From positions 62,001-126,000 of the forward strand of contig JADJPB010000012.1 of the NCBI GenBank assembly GCA_016713445.1: 64,000 nucleotides of DNA. Direction: 5' to 3'. The translations under genes and the position numbers were made by a program. Below are positions 50,444 to 59,968 of this stretch, in pieces. How positions within the stretch are numbered: position 1 is the stretch's first letter; every line of letters begins with the position of its first letter. This stretch comes from Bacteroidota bacterium (GTDB lineage Bacteria; Bacteroidota; Bacteroidia; AKYH767-A; OLB10). The notes below the pieces were generated by a model. That model was not told where the DNA came from. It did no database searches and saw nothing but the letters and a program-made list of their open reading frames with translations.

Positions 50444-50475
50444 AGAATGCAGTCGCGAGGCTTCGCGATCAGAAT
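50444..50475 (-). repeat. 32-bp element, inverted copy
   Basis: Reverse-complement copy (one or two mismatches) of the 32-bp units at 50785 and 50833. Core is the hairpin TCGCGAGGCTTCGCGA (50453-50468). Confidence 0.8.
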
Positions 50476-50784
50476 TCAGAATTAGAGCCAATTTGATATC
50501 TGGTTCTGAATTTTATAGCTTGTTTGTTTGATTTTCATTTTTGCTCATTTTATTTGAAAATTCTTAGTGATTTCTCTTCTGATAAACTCCTGTTTCACTA
50601 TTGTTGTTTTATGAAGCTATAGGTGAGGAATTTTGGGTAATAGAGTGTTAAATCTTTAATTACTTCTTTTAATTGACAAAAAGAACATAGGTATTCATTT
50701 GAGAATTGGCAATTCTGTGTTTGTCAAGTATTAACAAGTTTAGATAAGTATGTAAATTAGGATTTGACTCTCAGAAAATTCTGA
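50476..50784. other. Non-coding spacer between repeats
   Basis: About 310 AT-rich bases flanked by inverted copies of the 32-bp element. No supportable ORF, RNA gene or promoter was seen. Confidence 0.45.
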
Positions 50785-50816
50785 ATTCTGATCACGAAGC
50801 CTCGCGACTGAATTCT
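50785..50816 (+). repeat. 32-bp element, direct copy 1
   Basis: Begins ATTCTGATCACGAAGCCT and ends GACTGAATTCT. Differs from copy 2 by one base in the stem (A for G), which breaks one pair of the TCGCGA/TCGCGA hairpin. Confidence 0.8.
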
Positions 50817-50832
50817 AAATTCTGAATTCTAA

Positions 50833-50864
50833 ATTCTGATCGCGAAGCCTCGCGACTGAATTCT
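50833..50864 (+). repeat. 32-bp element, direct copy 2
   Basis: Same unit as at 50785 with a perfect TCGCGA-AGCC-TCGCGA hairpin core (50840-50855). CTGAATTCT and CTAAATTCT units fill the spaces between copies. Confidence 0.8.
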
Positions 50865-50949
50865 GAATTCAGAACTTTCCATTTGGAATGAAATTTTTAA
50901 GGTGCCAATCAAATTTTATGCAAAATTGGGATAAAATTCCAGTCTTTCG

Positions 50950-50957
50950 TACCTTCG
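50950..50957 (+). promoter_or_regulatory. Possible spoT -7 box (TACCTTCG)
   Basis: One mismatch to TAnnTTTG, ending five bases before the start ATG. A TTG lies 21 bases upstream (50926-50928). Confidence 0.35.
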
Positions 50958-50962
50958 CATGA

Positions 50963-53211
50963 ATGTCAGAGTCGAAGCAACCACTCCTAAAAGCCGATAC
51001 CAGCGAAGAACCCATTGTACTTGATCCCGAAGCGGAAAAGAAAGAAATTCTGAAACGCTATCGTGCAATTTTGCGTGCGTGTAAATCAAATATGGATAAG
51101 GGTGATCGTAAGATGATCCGTAAAGCTTTTGATTTATCACTTGAAGCGCATAAGGATATGCGTCGTAAAAGCGGCGAGCCTTATATTTTTCATCCGATTG
51201 CTGTAGCCATGATTATGGCAGAGGAAATTGGGCTGGGCGGAGTGTCAATCGTTTGTGCTTTGTTGCACGATGTGGTTGAAGATACTCAGTATACCTTGGA
51301 AGATATTGAGAAACTTTTTGATAAGAAGGTGGCGGGTATTGTCGATGGACTCACAAAAATTTCCGGAGTCTTCGATCATACTTCTTCGTTGCAAGCTGAG
51401 AATTTCAGGAAGATGTTACTCACATTGAGTGATGATGTGCGCGTGATCTTAATTAAGATCGCAGATCGTTTGCATAATATGCGTACACTCGGTTCAATGC
51501 CGAAGGATAAACAGTTGAAGATCGCTTCTGAAACAGCTTATCTCTACGCACCATTGGCGCATCGTCTCGGACTATATTCCATAAAAACAGAATTAGATGA
51601 TCTCTCTTTAAAATATACCGAACCTGAAGTTTTTAAATCCATTGCTCTTAAATTGCAAGAGAGTAAAAAGGAGAGAGAAAAATTTATTCTTGATTTCACG
51701 AAACCAATCAAGGCGGAACTTGATAAGGAAGGAATTAAATACGAAATTAAAGGTCGACCAAAATCGATTAATTCGATTTGGACGAAAATGAAGAAACAAG
51801 AAGTGAGCTTTGAAGAAGTTTACGATCTGTTTGCTATTCGAATTATTATTGATACTCCGTTGGAAAAGGAAAAATCGGATAGCTGGAAAGTGTATTCCAT
51901 TGTGACTGATTATTTCACACCAAATCCAGATCGTCTTCGCGATTGGATCAGTACACCGAAAGCAAACGGATACGAAAGTTTGCATACCACAGTAATGAGC
52001 AAGGAAGGAAAATGGGTGGAAGTGCAGATTCGGACTCGACGTATGGATGAGATTGCCGAAAAAGGGTATGCAGCTCACTGGAAGTACAAGGAGAAGTCTA
52101 CAGAGAGTGCGTTGGATGAATGGATCTCTCGTATCCGTGAATTGCTCGAGAGTCCTGAGTCGAATGCATTGGATTTTATTGATGATTTCAAATTAAATTT
52201 ATTTGCCGATGAAATTTTTGTCTTTACACCTAAAGGAGAAATTAAAACATTACCGGTAGGAAGTACCGCACTCGACTTTGCATTTGAAATTCATTCCGAC
52301 ATCGGCGAGAAATGCATCGGCGCAAAAATTAATCATCGTCTTGTTCCTTTAAGTTATAAGTTGAATAGTGGTGATCAAATTGAAATTTTAACATCTTCAA
52401 AGCAACACCCCAAGGAAGATTGGTTAGCGAATGTAGTAACTGCCAAAGCCAAGTCAAAAATCAAAGCTTCCCTGAAAGAGGAGCGGAGAAAGATGGCGGA
52501 AGATGGAAAGGAAGTTTTCGAGAGGAAATTGAAGAGTTTGAAAATGCACAACAAACATTATAATGTAAATGAACTGTTGATTTTTACAAGGTATCAAACC
52601 TTACCGATTTTTATCATCGCATTGGAGTAGGTGCCATCGACCTTAAGAATCTACGCGATTTCTTTGAGCGAAAGGAATCATCTACCATAAAATTACCCGA
52701 ACAAACCGACAAACAGAAATTTGACGATTTAGTAAAAGGTATTCGTGGGAATAGCGATATGTTGGTGATTGGAGAAGGGATCGATAAAATAGATTATAAA
52801 TTATCACCGTGTTGTAATCCGATTCCAGGCGATGAAGTATTTGGATTTATTACCATCAATGAAGGAATTAAAATTCATAGAACAAATTGTCCCAATGCCA
52901 TTCAGCTAATGTCAAATTATGCTTATCGCATTGTGAAAGCACGTTGGTTCGGACAACAACAAATTGCATTTCTCGTTGGAATCAAGATTACCGGGATGGA
53001 TGATCGTGGCGTAGTAAGTAATATTTCAAAAGTAATTTCTTCTGAGTTAAATATTAATATGCGCTCGATTAATATCGAGAGTACCGATGGATTATTTGAA
53101 GGAACAATTATGCTTTTTGTGCACGATACCGAGCACCTTAAAACATTAATGAAAAAATTGGCTAAGGTTCCTGGAATTTTAGCAGTTACACGTATTGATA
53201 CAAAACAATGA
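50963..53211 (+). CDS. RelA/SpoT (p)ppGpp synthetase/hydrolase (frame interrupted)
   Basis: About 749 residues joined. HD hydrolase domain (EPYIFHPIAVAMIMAEE, ALLHDVVEDT), synthetase domain (GRPKSINSIWTKMKKQ, YDLFAIRIII, ANGYESLHTTV), TGS domain (IFVFTPKGEIKTLPVGSTALDFA) and, after the break near 52600, a conserved cysteine region (KLSPCCNPIPGDEVFG) and C-terminal ACT domain (VSNISKVISSELNINMRSINI). This is the bifunctional Rel type that makes and degrades the stringent-response alarmone. The only break is near the end of the N-terminal ORF. fur starts inside its stop (ATGA). Confidence 0.93.
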
Positions 53212-53726
53212 GTAAATCAATCAAAATCGCTTCTTCTCAAGATGAAATTTTTGAGAAAGTGCAAAAAGTTTTTACCGATTATCTCGAACGTGAAGGATTA
53301 CGTAAAACTCCGGAACGATTTACCATTCTGCGTGAAATTTATTCCATGGATGAGCATTTCGATATCGATTCGCTCTTCTTGCAAATGAAAGCTAAGAAAT
53401 TTGTGGTGAGTCGTGCTACCTTATACAATACAATCGATCATCTTTTAGCTTGTGATTTAGTGACAAAACACCAGTTTGGAAAGAATCTTGCCCTCTTCGA
53501 AAAGTCTTATACCTACAAGCAACACGACCATCTTATCTGCCTCGATTGTGATAAAGTTTTAGAGTTTTGCGATCCACGTATTCAACAAATTCAGACGATG
53601 ATGGGGGATATCCTTGATTTTCAAGTCACTCATCATAGTTTGAACCTTTTTGGAAAGTGTAGAAAGCTTTTAGAGAATAAGAATTGTGAGCATCAAACAA
53701 GGAAAAAACAGATAACTTTGACCTGA
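53208..53726 (+). CDS. Fur-family transcriptional regulator
   Basis: 172 residues, intact. Winged-helix DNA-binding part with REGLRKTPERFTILREIYSMDEHFDIDSLF and the recognition helix VSRATLYNTIDHLLACDLV. The metal-sensing part includes the HDHLICLDCDKVLEF zinc/iron segment, then a tail, FGKCRKLLENKNCEHQ, with more Cys and His. It may be Fur, Zur or PerR; the metal cannot be told. It overlaps the spoT stop, so it is probably co-transcribed with it, linking metal or redox control to the stringent-response gene in one mRNA. Confidence 0.88.
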   Translation: MSKSIKIASSQDEIFEKVQKVFTDYLEREGLRKTPERFTILREIYSMDEHFDIDSLFLQMKAKKFVVSRATLYNTIDHLLACDLVTKHQFGKNLALFEKSYTYKQHDHLICLDCDKVLEFCDPRIQQIQTMMGDILDFQVTHHSLNLFGKCRKLLENKNCEHQTRKKQITLT

Positions 53727-53744
53727 TTTTTAACAAAACAAAAT

Positions 53745-54092
53745 ATGGACTTCGAATATAAAATCACTGACAAAGAATCTTACTCGCTGATTAGCTTGAA
53801 AGGGAATCTGATTGAAAAGAATCAGGCGAATGAATTGATGGATGATATCAATCAAATCTCTGAAAAAGATGGATCTAACTTCATTATTAATTTATCAGAT
53901 TTTAAATACATGAACAGTACCGGGCTAAACGTATTGCTTGGAATCTTAGCGAAAGCGCGTAAATCGGGGGGCGAAGCCGTGATCTGCACCGTCCCTGAAA
54001 AAATTAAAACACTCTTGGTAATTACCAAGTTGATAAATGTGTTTTCTGTGGTCGACAATGAAGAGTTGGCCGTGAAAGCATTAAATAATTAA
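53745..54092 (+). CDS. STAS-domain anti-sigma factor antagonist
   Basis: 115 residues, intact. Single STAS domain with ISLKGNLIEKNQANELMDDI and the phosphoacceptor segment FKYMNSTGLNVLLGILAKAR (Ser or Thr in MNSTG). Members bind anti-sigma kinases of the SpoIIAB/RsbW type and are controlled by phosphorylation. No kinase or sigma gene is beside it. It lies 18 bases after fur, so it could share that operon. Confidence 0.86.
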   Translation: MDFEYKITDKESYSLISLKGNLIEKNQANELMDDINQISEKDGSNFIINLSDFKYMNSTGLNVLLGILAKARKSGGEAVICTVPEKIKTLLVITKLINVFSVVDNEELAVKALNN

Positions 54093-54150
54093 TATTTAGT
54101 AAATAGAGGTGTGCTTCATGTTGAAGTAATCACCTTTTATGATTAGTACT

Positions 54151-55431
54151 ATGAAAGCGGATGTATTGCTAGGCCTTCAATGGGGCGACGAGGGTAAAGG
54201 AAAAGTGGTGGATGTGCTCACTCCACGATATGATGTTATAGCAAGGTTTCAAGGTGGACCGAATGCAGGTCATACGTTGGAATTTGAGGGGATTAAACAT
54301 GTATTGCATACCATTCCATCTGGAATATTTCATTCAACAAAAGCGAATGTGATCGGTAATGGTGTGGTAATAGATCCTGTTGTTTTTAAAAAGGAGATTG
54401 ATGCATTGTTGAATTTAGGAGTGGATGTGAAGAAGAATTTATTCATCTCTCGTAAGGCTCATATAATACTGCCTACGCATCGTTTGTTGGATGCTGCATC
54501 AGAAGCGTCAAAAGGAAGTTTGAAAATTGGTTCTACATTAAAAGGAATTGGTCCAACTTACATGGATAAAACCGGAAGAAATGGATTGCGCATTGGCGAT
54601 CTAGAACACGACGATTTCAAAACATTGTATGCAACGTTGGTCGCGAAGCATAAGGAATTGTTAGGTCATTATAATTACGAGTATAATTTAAGTGAGTTAG
54701 AGCCTGCATTTTTTGAAGGGGTGGAAGCGATCAAGCAATTAACGTTGATCGATAGTGAATATGTACTCAATAATTATTTGACAAATAACAAAGCCATCTT
54801 AGCAGAAGGCGCTCAAGGATCCTTGTTGGATATTGATTTTGGTTCGTATCCTTTTGTTACATCTTCGCACACAGTAACCGCTGGAACTTGCATTGGACTC
54901 GGATTAGCTCCTGGAAAGATTGGTGAGGTGTATGGAATCTTTAAAGCATATTGTACGCGTGTGGGTAGTGGACCTTTTCCAACCGAATTGGAAGATGCAA
55001 CGGGTGAAACTTTACGCAAGAACGGAAATGAATTTGGTTCTACCACAGGTCGTCCACGTCGTTGTGGATGGTTGGATTTACCAGCGTTGAAGTATGCCAT
55101 CATGTTAAACGGTGTTACGCAATTGATCATGATGAAGTCGGATGTGTTGAGTGGATTTGATACGATTAAGGTTTGTACGCACTATATGTACAAGGGAAAG
55201 AAAATTGAACATGTACCGTATGATGTAGTCAACGAAAAGATTGATCCAATCTACGAAGAACTTCCAGGTTGGAAAGAAGACTTGATGAAAGTAAGCGACT
55301 TCGATCAACTACCTGCTGCCTTGATGCAATATGTAGATTATATTGAGCAAGCTACTGGACTTCCTATTACTATTATTTCGGTAGGTCCAGATCGTAAGCA
55401 AACGTTGATGCGCAAAGAAGTAGCATTTTAA
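54151..55431 (+). CDS. purA: Adenylosuccinate synthetase
   Basis: 426 residues from ATG 54151 (an in-frame ATG at 54139 adds four residues). Catalyses IMP + aspartate + GTP to adenylosuccinate. LLGLQWGDEGKGKVVDVL is the GTP/IMP loop, then FQGGPNAGHTLEFEG, IGSTLKGIGPTYMDKTGRNGLRIGDL, ILAEGAQGSLLDIDFGSYPFVTSS and STTGRPRRCGWLDLPALKYA. Length and motifs are normal. In many Bacteroidota purA follows fur and STAS genes, as here. Confidence 0.96.
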   Translation: MKADVLLGLQWGDEGKGKVVDVLTPRYDVIARFQGGPNAGHTLEFEGIKHVLHTIPSGIFHSTKANVIGNGVVIDPVVFKKEIDALLNLGVDVKKNLFISRKAHIILPTHRLLDAASEASKGSLKIGSTLKGIGPTYMDKTGRNGLRIGDLEHDDFKTLYATLVAKHKELLGHYNYEYNLSELEPAFFEGVEAIKQLTLIDSEYVLNNYLTNNKAILAEGAQGSLLDIDFGSYPFVTSSHTVTAGTCIGLGLAPGKIGEVYGIFKAYCTRVGSGPFPTELEDATGETLRKNGNEFGSTTGRPRRCGWLDLPALKYAIMLNGVTQLIMMKSDVLSGFDTIKVCTHYMYKGKKIEHVPYDVVNEKIDPIYEELPGWKEDLMKVSDFDQLPAALMQYVDYIEQATGLPITIISVGPDRKQTLMRKEVAF

Positions 55432-55548
55432 TGATCGCAACGATTAAATGACGTTGATTGAAATTTCGTTTTGCTCGCCTGTGCTTTTATCAAAATAAGA
55501 GTTCAATAAAAAGATTAATCACCTGTATTGGATATATCTCCTTCAATC

Positions 55549-57106
55549 ATGAATAAAATTAGTTTGCTGCTTAGATGCTTTAGCGGGAAGCTACTTTTGC
55601 TTTTGTGCTTTTTCATGTTGATGGATCATTGCACTTTTGCTCAGCAATCAAAGCAAATTGAAATTATACAAGCAGGTAGCCTCGAAGGTGTAAAAATGAA
55701 TGGTGTCGAGGTGCGTCGATTGGTGGGCGATGTTATTTTCAAGCAAGAAAACACCTATATGTATTGCGACAGTGCTTTGTTTTACGAGAGTACCAATAGC
55801 ATTGATGCTTATGGAACGATTCGTATTGAAGGTCCAAGCGCGAAATTGTATGGCGACTTTGTGCATTATGATGGGAATAGTAAGTATGCCGATATTTCTG
55901 GTAAGGAAGTTCGTATGACCGACGGTAAGATGGATTTAACGACCACTGCAATGCAATACGACTTAGAAAACGATATTGGAAACTATCAAGTAGGTGGGAA
56001 GGTCGTTGATAAAGACAATGTACTCACTAGTCAAAAGGGATATTATTATTCGAAAGATCGAATGGTGTTTTTTAAGGATAATGTAGTGTTGACGAATCCA
56101 AAGTATAAAATGTATAGCGATACATTAAAATATCATACCCCGAGCTCTACTACTTATTTCTTCGGACCTTCCAACATTTATAGTACAGGTACAGATAGCG
56201 CTCATATCTATTGTGAGAATGGGTGGTACAATACAAAAAACGGAGAAGTCTAGATTTAGCATAAATGCCTTTATTGAATCGAAAGAAAATAAATTGAGTG
56301 GAGATAGTATTTTATACGATCGTATTGAGAAAATAGGCATAGCGTATAATAATGTCCAACTTGTCGATACCAATCAAAAAGTAATCATAAGTGGTGATTA
56401 TGCTTGGCTCAATGAAATAACTGGAATCTCATTCGTGACTGGAAATGGATTGCTCACAAAGGCTTTTGAAGTAGACTCACTCTATTTGCATGCCGATACG
56501 TTGTATGCTAAGCAAGACACGGCTACCGAGCAAAAAACGTATTTCGCCTACCATCATGTTCGCATTTTTAAAACCGATTTGCAAGGGCAATGCGATTCGT
56601 TAGTTTACAGTTCTGTTGATTCAACAATTTGGTTTTATACAAATCCAATTTTATGGAGCAACAATAATCAACTTACAGCCGATAAAATTTCGTTGCTGTT
56701 GGTGGGAAATGAAATCAAGCGAATGAATTTGTATTCGAATTCATTTATTGCAGGCTTCGAGGATTCTTTGCGTTTCAATCAAATTAAGGGGCGGGAAATG
56801 ATTGGCTATTTTGTTGACAGTAAATTAAGCTCCATCGATGTGACGGGGAATGGACAATCCATTTATTACATCCGCAACAAGAAGCAACAAATTACGGGCG
56901 TAAATCAAGCCGATTGTAGTAATATGCTTATTCGCATCAAAGAAAATAAAGTAAGTAAAATTTCACTCATCAATAAAGCCGACGCCACCCTTTTTCCAGT
57001 CAAAGAAACCGATCCCGCTCAAATGCGACTAAAAGATTTTAAGTGGAAAGGCCACTTACAACCACTAACAAGAGCCGATGTGTTTTTGTGGATTGGCGTG
57101 GAGTAA
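55549..57106 (+). CDS. OstA/LptA-like protein (frame interrupted)
   Basis: About 519 residues joined. Signal peptide near MNKISLLLRCFSGKLLLLLCFFML. The OstA-type beta-jellyroll repeats are MNGVEVRRLVGDVIFKQENTYMYCDSALF, AYGTIRIEGPSAKLYGDFVHYDG and later DSILYDRIEKIGIAYNNVQL and ENKLSGD. These belong to the Bacteroidota OstA-like family related to LptA/LptD N-domains, so transport or insertion of LPS-like glycolipid across the periplasm is the likely role. The break is near 56240-56255. ATG 55549 is preferred over TTG 55528. It ends DVFLWIGVE. Confidence 0.83.
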
Positions 57107-57231
57107 AATTGAACGCGGATGACGCGGATAAATCGGATTTTCACGGATTTGCTTAGTCGCGGATTTTTATAATTTCTAGATTAGTAAAATTAGACCGTTG
57201 CTGCCGTTGCTAAAACGTTGCGAACGCTGCG

Positions 57232-57250
57232 CCTTCCTGCTGCAGGCAGG
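57232..57250. repeat. CCTTCCTGC / GCAGGCAGG inverted repeat
   Basis: One base different from the 7825-7843 element: left arm CCTTCCTGC, T, right arm GCAGGCAGG, followed by TTT. Confidence 0.75.
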
Positions 57251-57290
57251 TTTAAATTGGATTTTTAATAGTGTATTAAACATTAAAGCA

Positions 57291-57395
57291 ATCGAGCATC
57301 GAGTATCGAGTATCAAGTATCGAGTATCAAGTATCGAGTATCGAGTATCGAGTATCGAGTATCGAGCATCGAGCATCGAGTATCGAGCATCCAAC
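57291..57395. repeat. Heptamer tandem array (ATCGAGT-type), 14-15 copies
   Basis: Fourteen head-to-tail 7-mers from 57291 to 57388: mostly ATCGAGT, with ATCGAGC and ATCAAGT variants, plus a degenerate fifteenth (ATCCAAC). Placed between the convergent ends of the OstA and DUF4197 genes. Confidence 0.95.
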
Positions 57396-57403
57396 ATCTA
57401 GAA

Positions 57404-58129
57404 TCATCCTCCGCCAAAAACCTTCTTCAAAATTTCAGTTATTCTCGCTTGAGGATCTTTCCTAATTTTCAATTCTTCTCCCGCTACCATAATGAACAAT
57501 CCTTCAATTGCTTTTTCAGTGACAAAATCATCTAAATTGGGATTTACTTTTTTTACGAGCGGAACTTTATTGTAAGTGCTAAAAAGGGGATTCCAATACT
57601 TCGTGACATTTACTTTTTTCATTGATGCTGCAATAATGGGTCTGAATTCTTTGACAAGTTGAGCCGTGGTTGCTTTGCGTAAATATTGGGTAGCTTCGTC
57701 GTCTCTTCCTTTTAAAATAGTGAGTCCATCGTTGATGGTCATGGAGGTGATGGCGGCTAAAAAAATAGGTGCTGCTTTTTTAGCGGCATCTTCGGCAGCT
57801 CTGTTGAGTTGTTTTTCAAAAGCGGCGACTTGCTTTTTCATGCCCATTCTTTCGAGTGTGGTTTTCATGTCGCGTGCGTCACTGGGAAAAGGAATACGTA
57901 TCAAATTGTTTTTGTAAAATCCATCTACCTGAGAAACTTGAGAACTTGCATTTTTGGTACCTACATTTAACGCTTCTTGGAGTGCGGCTGTGATGTCAGC
58001 GTTGGAAAGACGATTTCCTAAATTACCATTTACAGCATTGTTTACCGTATTAAGAACATTGTTTACATTAATTTGGCTTTTGCAGGATACGCTCGAGATT
58101 ACAAAAATGAGCAGGAGGATTTTCTTCAT
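57404..58129 (-). CDS. DUF4197 lipoprotein
   Basis: 241 residues from ATG 58129. Lipoprotein signal MKKILLLIFVISSVSCKS. Then LSNADITAALQEALNVGTKNASSQVSQVDGFYKNNLIRIPFP and ERMGMKKQVAAFEKQLNRAAEDAAKKAAPIF, which match DUF4197. The helical body and regular length fit the family, but no biochemical function is known. GTG 58153 is an alternative start, rejected because it pushes the lipobox inward. It is divergent from cinA. Confidence 0.85.
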   Translation of the reverse strand: MKKILLLIFVISSVSCKSQINVNNVLNTVNNAVNGNLGNRLSNADITAALQEALNVGTKNASSQVSQVDGFYKNNLIRIPFPSDARDMKTTLERMGMKKQVAAFEKQLNRAAEDAAKKAAPIFLAAITSMTINDGLTILKGRDDEATQYLRKATTAQLVKEFRPIIAASMKKVNVTKYWNPLFSTYNKVPLVKKVNPNLDDFVTEKAIEGLFIMVAGEELKIRKDPQARITEILKKVFGGG

Positions 58130-58318
58130 AAGTATATTTTTTTGTGTCGCCACGATTCAAATATACTGCCAATTGACTAATTAAAAAATTTGAAGTCATG
58201 TTCTCTTCATCATTTGAAATGAATGGGATGCTATTGTTCTGATGTATTATTTGTGTCACCTTTATAATGAACTACGCAGTATTGTACTAAATATTATCGG
58301 TAAGATGACTACATTGAT

Positions 58319-58326
58319 TACTTTTG
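58319..58326 (+). promoter_or_regulatory. Putative cinA -7 box (TACTTTTG)
   Basis: TAnnTTTG match, 26 bases before the cinA ATG. No -33 TTG at the right distance. Confidence 0.3.
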
Positions 58327-58352
58327 TTGGAAATATTTTTAGTGATATAACA

Positions 58353-59610
58353 ATGTCTACAATACGAGCAGAAATAATAACAATCGGTGATGAAATTCTC
58401 ATCGGACAAATAGTTGATACTAACTCAGCATGGATGGGAAAGCAGCTGAGTGATATTGGAATTCAAGTGTATCAGATCACTTCCGTTTCCGATTCTCGTG
58501 ATCATATTTTTAGCAGCATTGAAGGAAGCTTCTCTTCGTGCGAATGTTGTACTGATCACAGGTGGATTAGGACCAACTAAGGATGATGTAACTAAATTGA
58601 CGTTGAGCGAATATTTTAATTCTCCAATGGTTTTTAATACGGATGTTTTTCAAGATGTAGAGCGCTTGTTTAAGATCAGAGGTCGTGAAGTTTCTGCTGT
58701 TAACAGAAAGCAGGCAGAAATTGTGGCGAATTGTACTCCGCTGCGCAATGAAGTAGGCACGGCTCCGGGAATGTGGTTCGATGAGAATAATGTGATTTAT
58801 GTGTCGATGCCCGGGGTTCCACATGAAATGAAACATTTGATGTCGACGCATGTTCTTCCTCGACTCAAAACTCGATTTAAAGCCCCATTTATTTTGCATC
58901 GTTCTATTCTTACGCAAGGAATAGGAGAGAGCATGTTGGCTGAAATGATTGAAGAGTTTGAAGACAATTTACCGAAGCATATAAAACTGGCTTATTTGCC
59001 CGGTGCCGGAATGGTCCGTTTGCGTCTAAGTGCAACCGGGGTTAATGAAGATGAAATCCGAGTGGAGATGGGTAGACTCGTTGCCGATTTGGATCAACGT
59101 GTTGCCGATTACCGTTTTGGTTTCGATGAAGAAACCATCCAAGAAGTATTGGGAAGATTATTAGCAGAAAAAAAATTGACCATCGCCACGGCTGAAAGTT
59201 GTACGGGTGGTTATATCGCCCATCAACTTACCTCCGTGCCTGGGTCATCATCCTGGTACATGGGTTCAACTGTGACCTATTCTTACCAAAGCAAGACAGA
59301 AATTTTGGGAATCTCCGAATCTTTGATGTTGGAACATGGAGCGGTTAGTGAAGAAGTAGTGACCGCAATGGTTGAAAATGTAAAACGAATCATGAAAACG
59401 GATTGCGCGGTGGCTACTTCGGGCATCGCTGGTCCGGGTGGGGGATTGCCCGGTAAGCCCGTCGGAACCGTTTGGATTGGTGTCGCTTTGCCTGGAAAAG
59501 TATTTGCGAAGAAAGTTTTATTAGGCGATAATCGACTAAGAACCATACAAGTAGCATCAGAAACCGCTTTGAATATGCTTCGAAAAGCAATTATTGCTTC
59601 TGACTTGTAA
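58353..59610 (+). CDS. cinA: CinA / nicotinamide-nucleotide amidohydrolase (frame interrupted)
   Basis: About 419 residues joined. N-terminal MoCF-like domain (AEIITIGDEILIGQIVDTNSAWM, LITGGLGPTKDDVTK, NEVGTAPGMWF, MPGVPHEMKHLM) and C-terminal PncC-type deamidase domain (TIATAESCTGGYIAHQLT, TSGIAGPGGG, KPVGTVWIGVAL), the full two-domain CinA. The C-terminal domain opens the pyridine-nucleotide cycle by deamidating NMN. The only break is near 58515-58530. It starts the cinA-rpmB set typical of the phylum. Confidence 0.92.
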
Positions 59611-59634
59611 ACCTTAGAATTTTATGTATCTTTG
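59605..59634 (+). promoter_or_regulatory. rpmB promoter (-33 TTG, -7 TATCTTTG)
   Basis: TTG at 59605-59607 (in the last cinA codons) and TATCTTTG at 59627-59634, spacing 19. The box is 20 bases before the rpmB ATG. Confidence 0.6.
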
Positions 59635-59654
59635 CCCTCCCAATACGAATAGTC

Positions 59655-59888
59655 ATGTCAAAAATTTGCGATCTTACAGGAAAACATTCCATCTCAGGAA
59701 ACAACGTTAGTCACTCGAATGCGAAAACGCGTCGTAAGTTCCACCCGAACTTGCACACAAAGCGTTTCTTTATGCCCGAGACAGGAGAGTGGATCACATT
59801 AAAAGTGAGTACATCTGCATTACGTACTATCGATAAAATCGGTATTACTGAAGCGATCACTCGTGCCATTGTAAAAGGCGGATTGTAA
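59655..59888 (+). CDS. rpmB: Ribosomal protein bL28
   Basis: 77 residues. MSKICDLTGKHSISGNNVSHSNAKTRR N-terminus and FHPNLHTKRFFMPETGEWITLKVSTSALRTIDKIG body are diagnostic. In Bacteroidota rpmB is usually followed directly by rpmG; here two genes intervene, and rpmG has its own copy of the same promoter type. A strong terminator-like hairpin follows 21 bases after the stop. Confidence 0.97.
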   Translation: MSKICDLTGKHSISGNNVSHSNAKTRRKFHPNLHTKRFFMPETGEWITLKVSTSALRTIDKIGITEAITRAIVKGGL

Positions 59889-59909
59889 AAAATCCCTCCA
59901 AGATACCTT

Positions 59910-59968
59910 CCGGTAAACTGTATCGTGCTAAATTTGAAGCATGAGATATAGTTTACCGGTTTTCTTTT
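59910..59968 (+). terminator. Long hairpin with T-tail overlapping the M24 start
   Basis: 15-base arms, CCGGTAAACTGTATC (59910-59924) and GATATAGTTTACCGG (59945-59959), pair with one G:T. An inner TGCT/AGCA stem lies around an 8-base loop. The tail is TTTTCTTTT. It serves as an rpmB terminator. The ATG of the next gene (59941) is inside the hairpin. Confidence 0.75.

Larger units (their letters stand above)
57107..57403. other. Repeat-rich intergenic region
   Basis: About 300 bases between convergent genes. The first part (57112-57165) has GCGGAT-type direct repeats. The palindrome at 57232 and the heptamer array at 57291 follow and are listed separately. No gene is supported; ORFs here encode only the heptamer repeat. 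Confidence 0.5.

Noticed and set aside
50444..50864. CRISPR array or attachment site near dnaN
   Set aside because: One repeat is inverted and the spacing is irregular, with no integrase nearby; xerD is 15 kb away.
57176..57401. ORFs on both strands reading a repetitive peptide (SMLDARYSILDTRYS type)
   Set aside because: They are translations of the 7-bp tandem repeat; no start, family or conserved flank.
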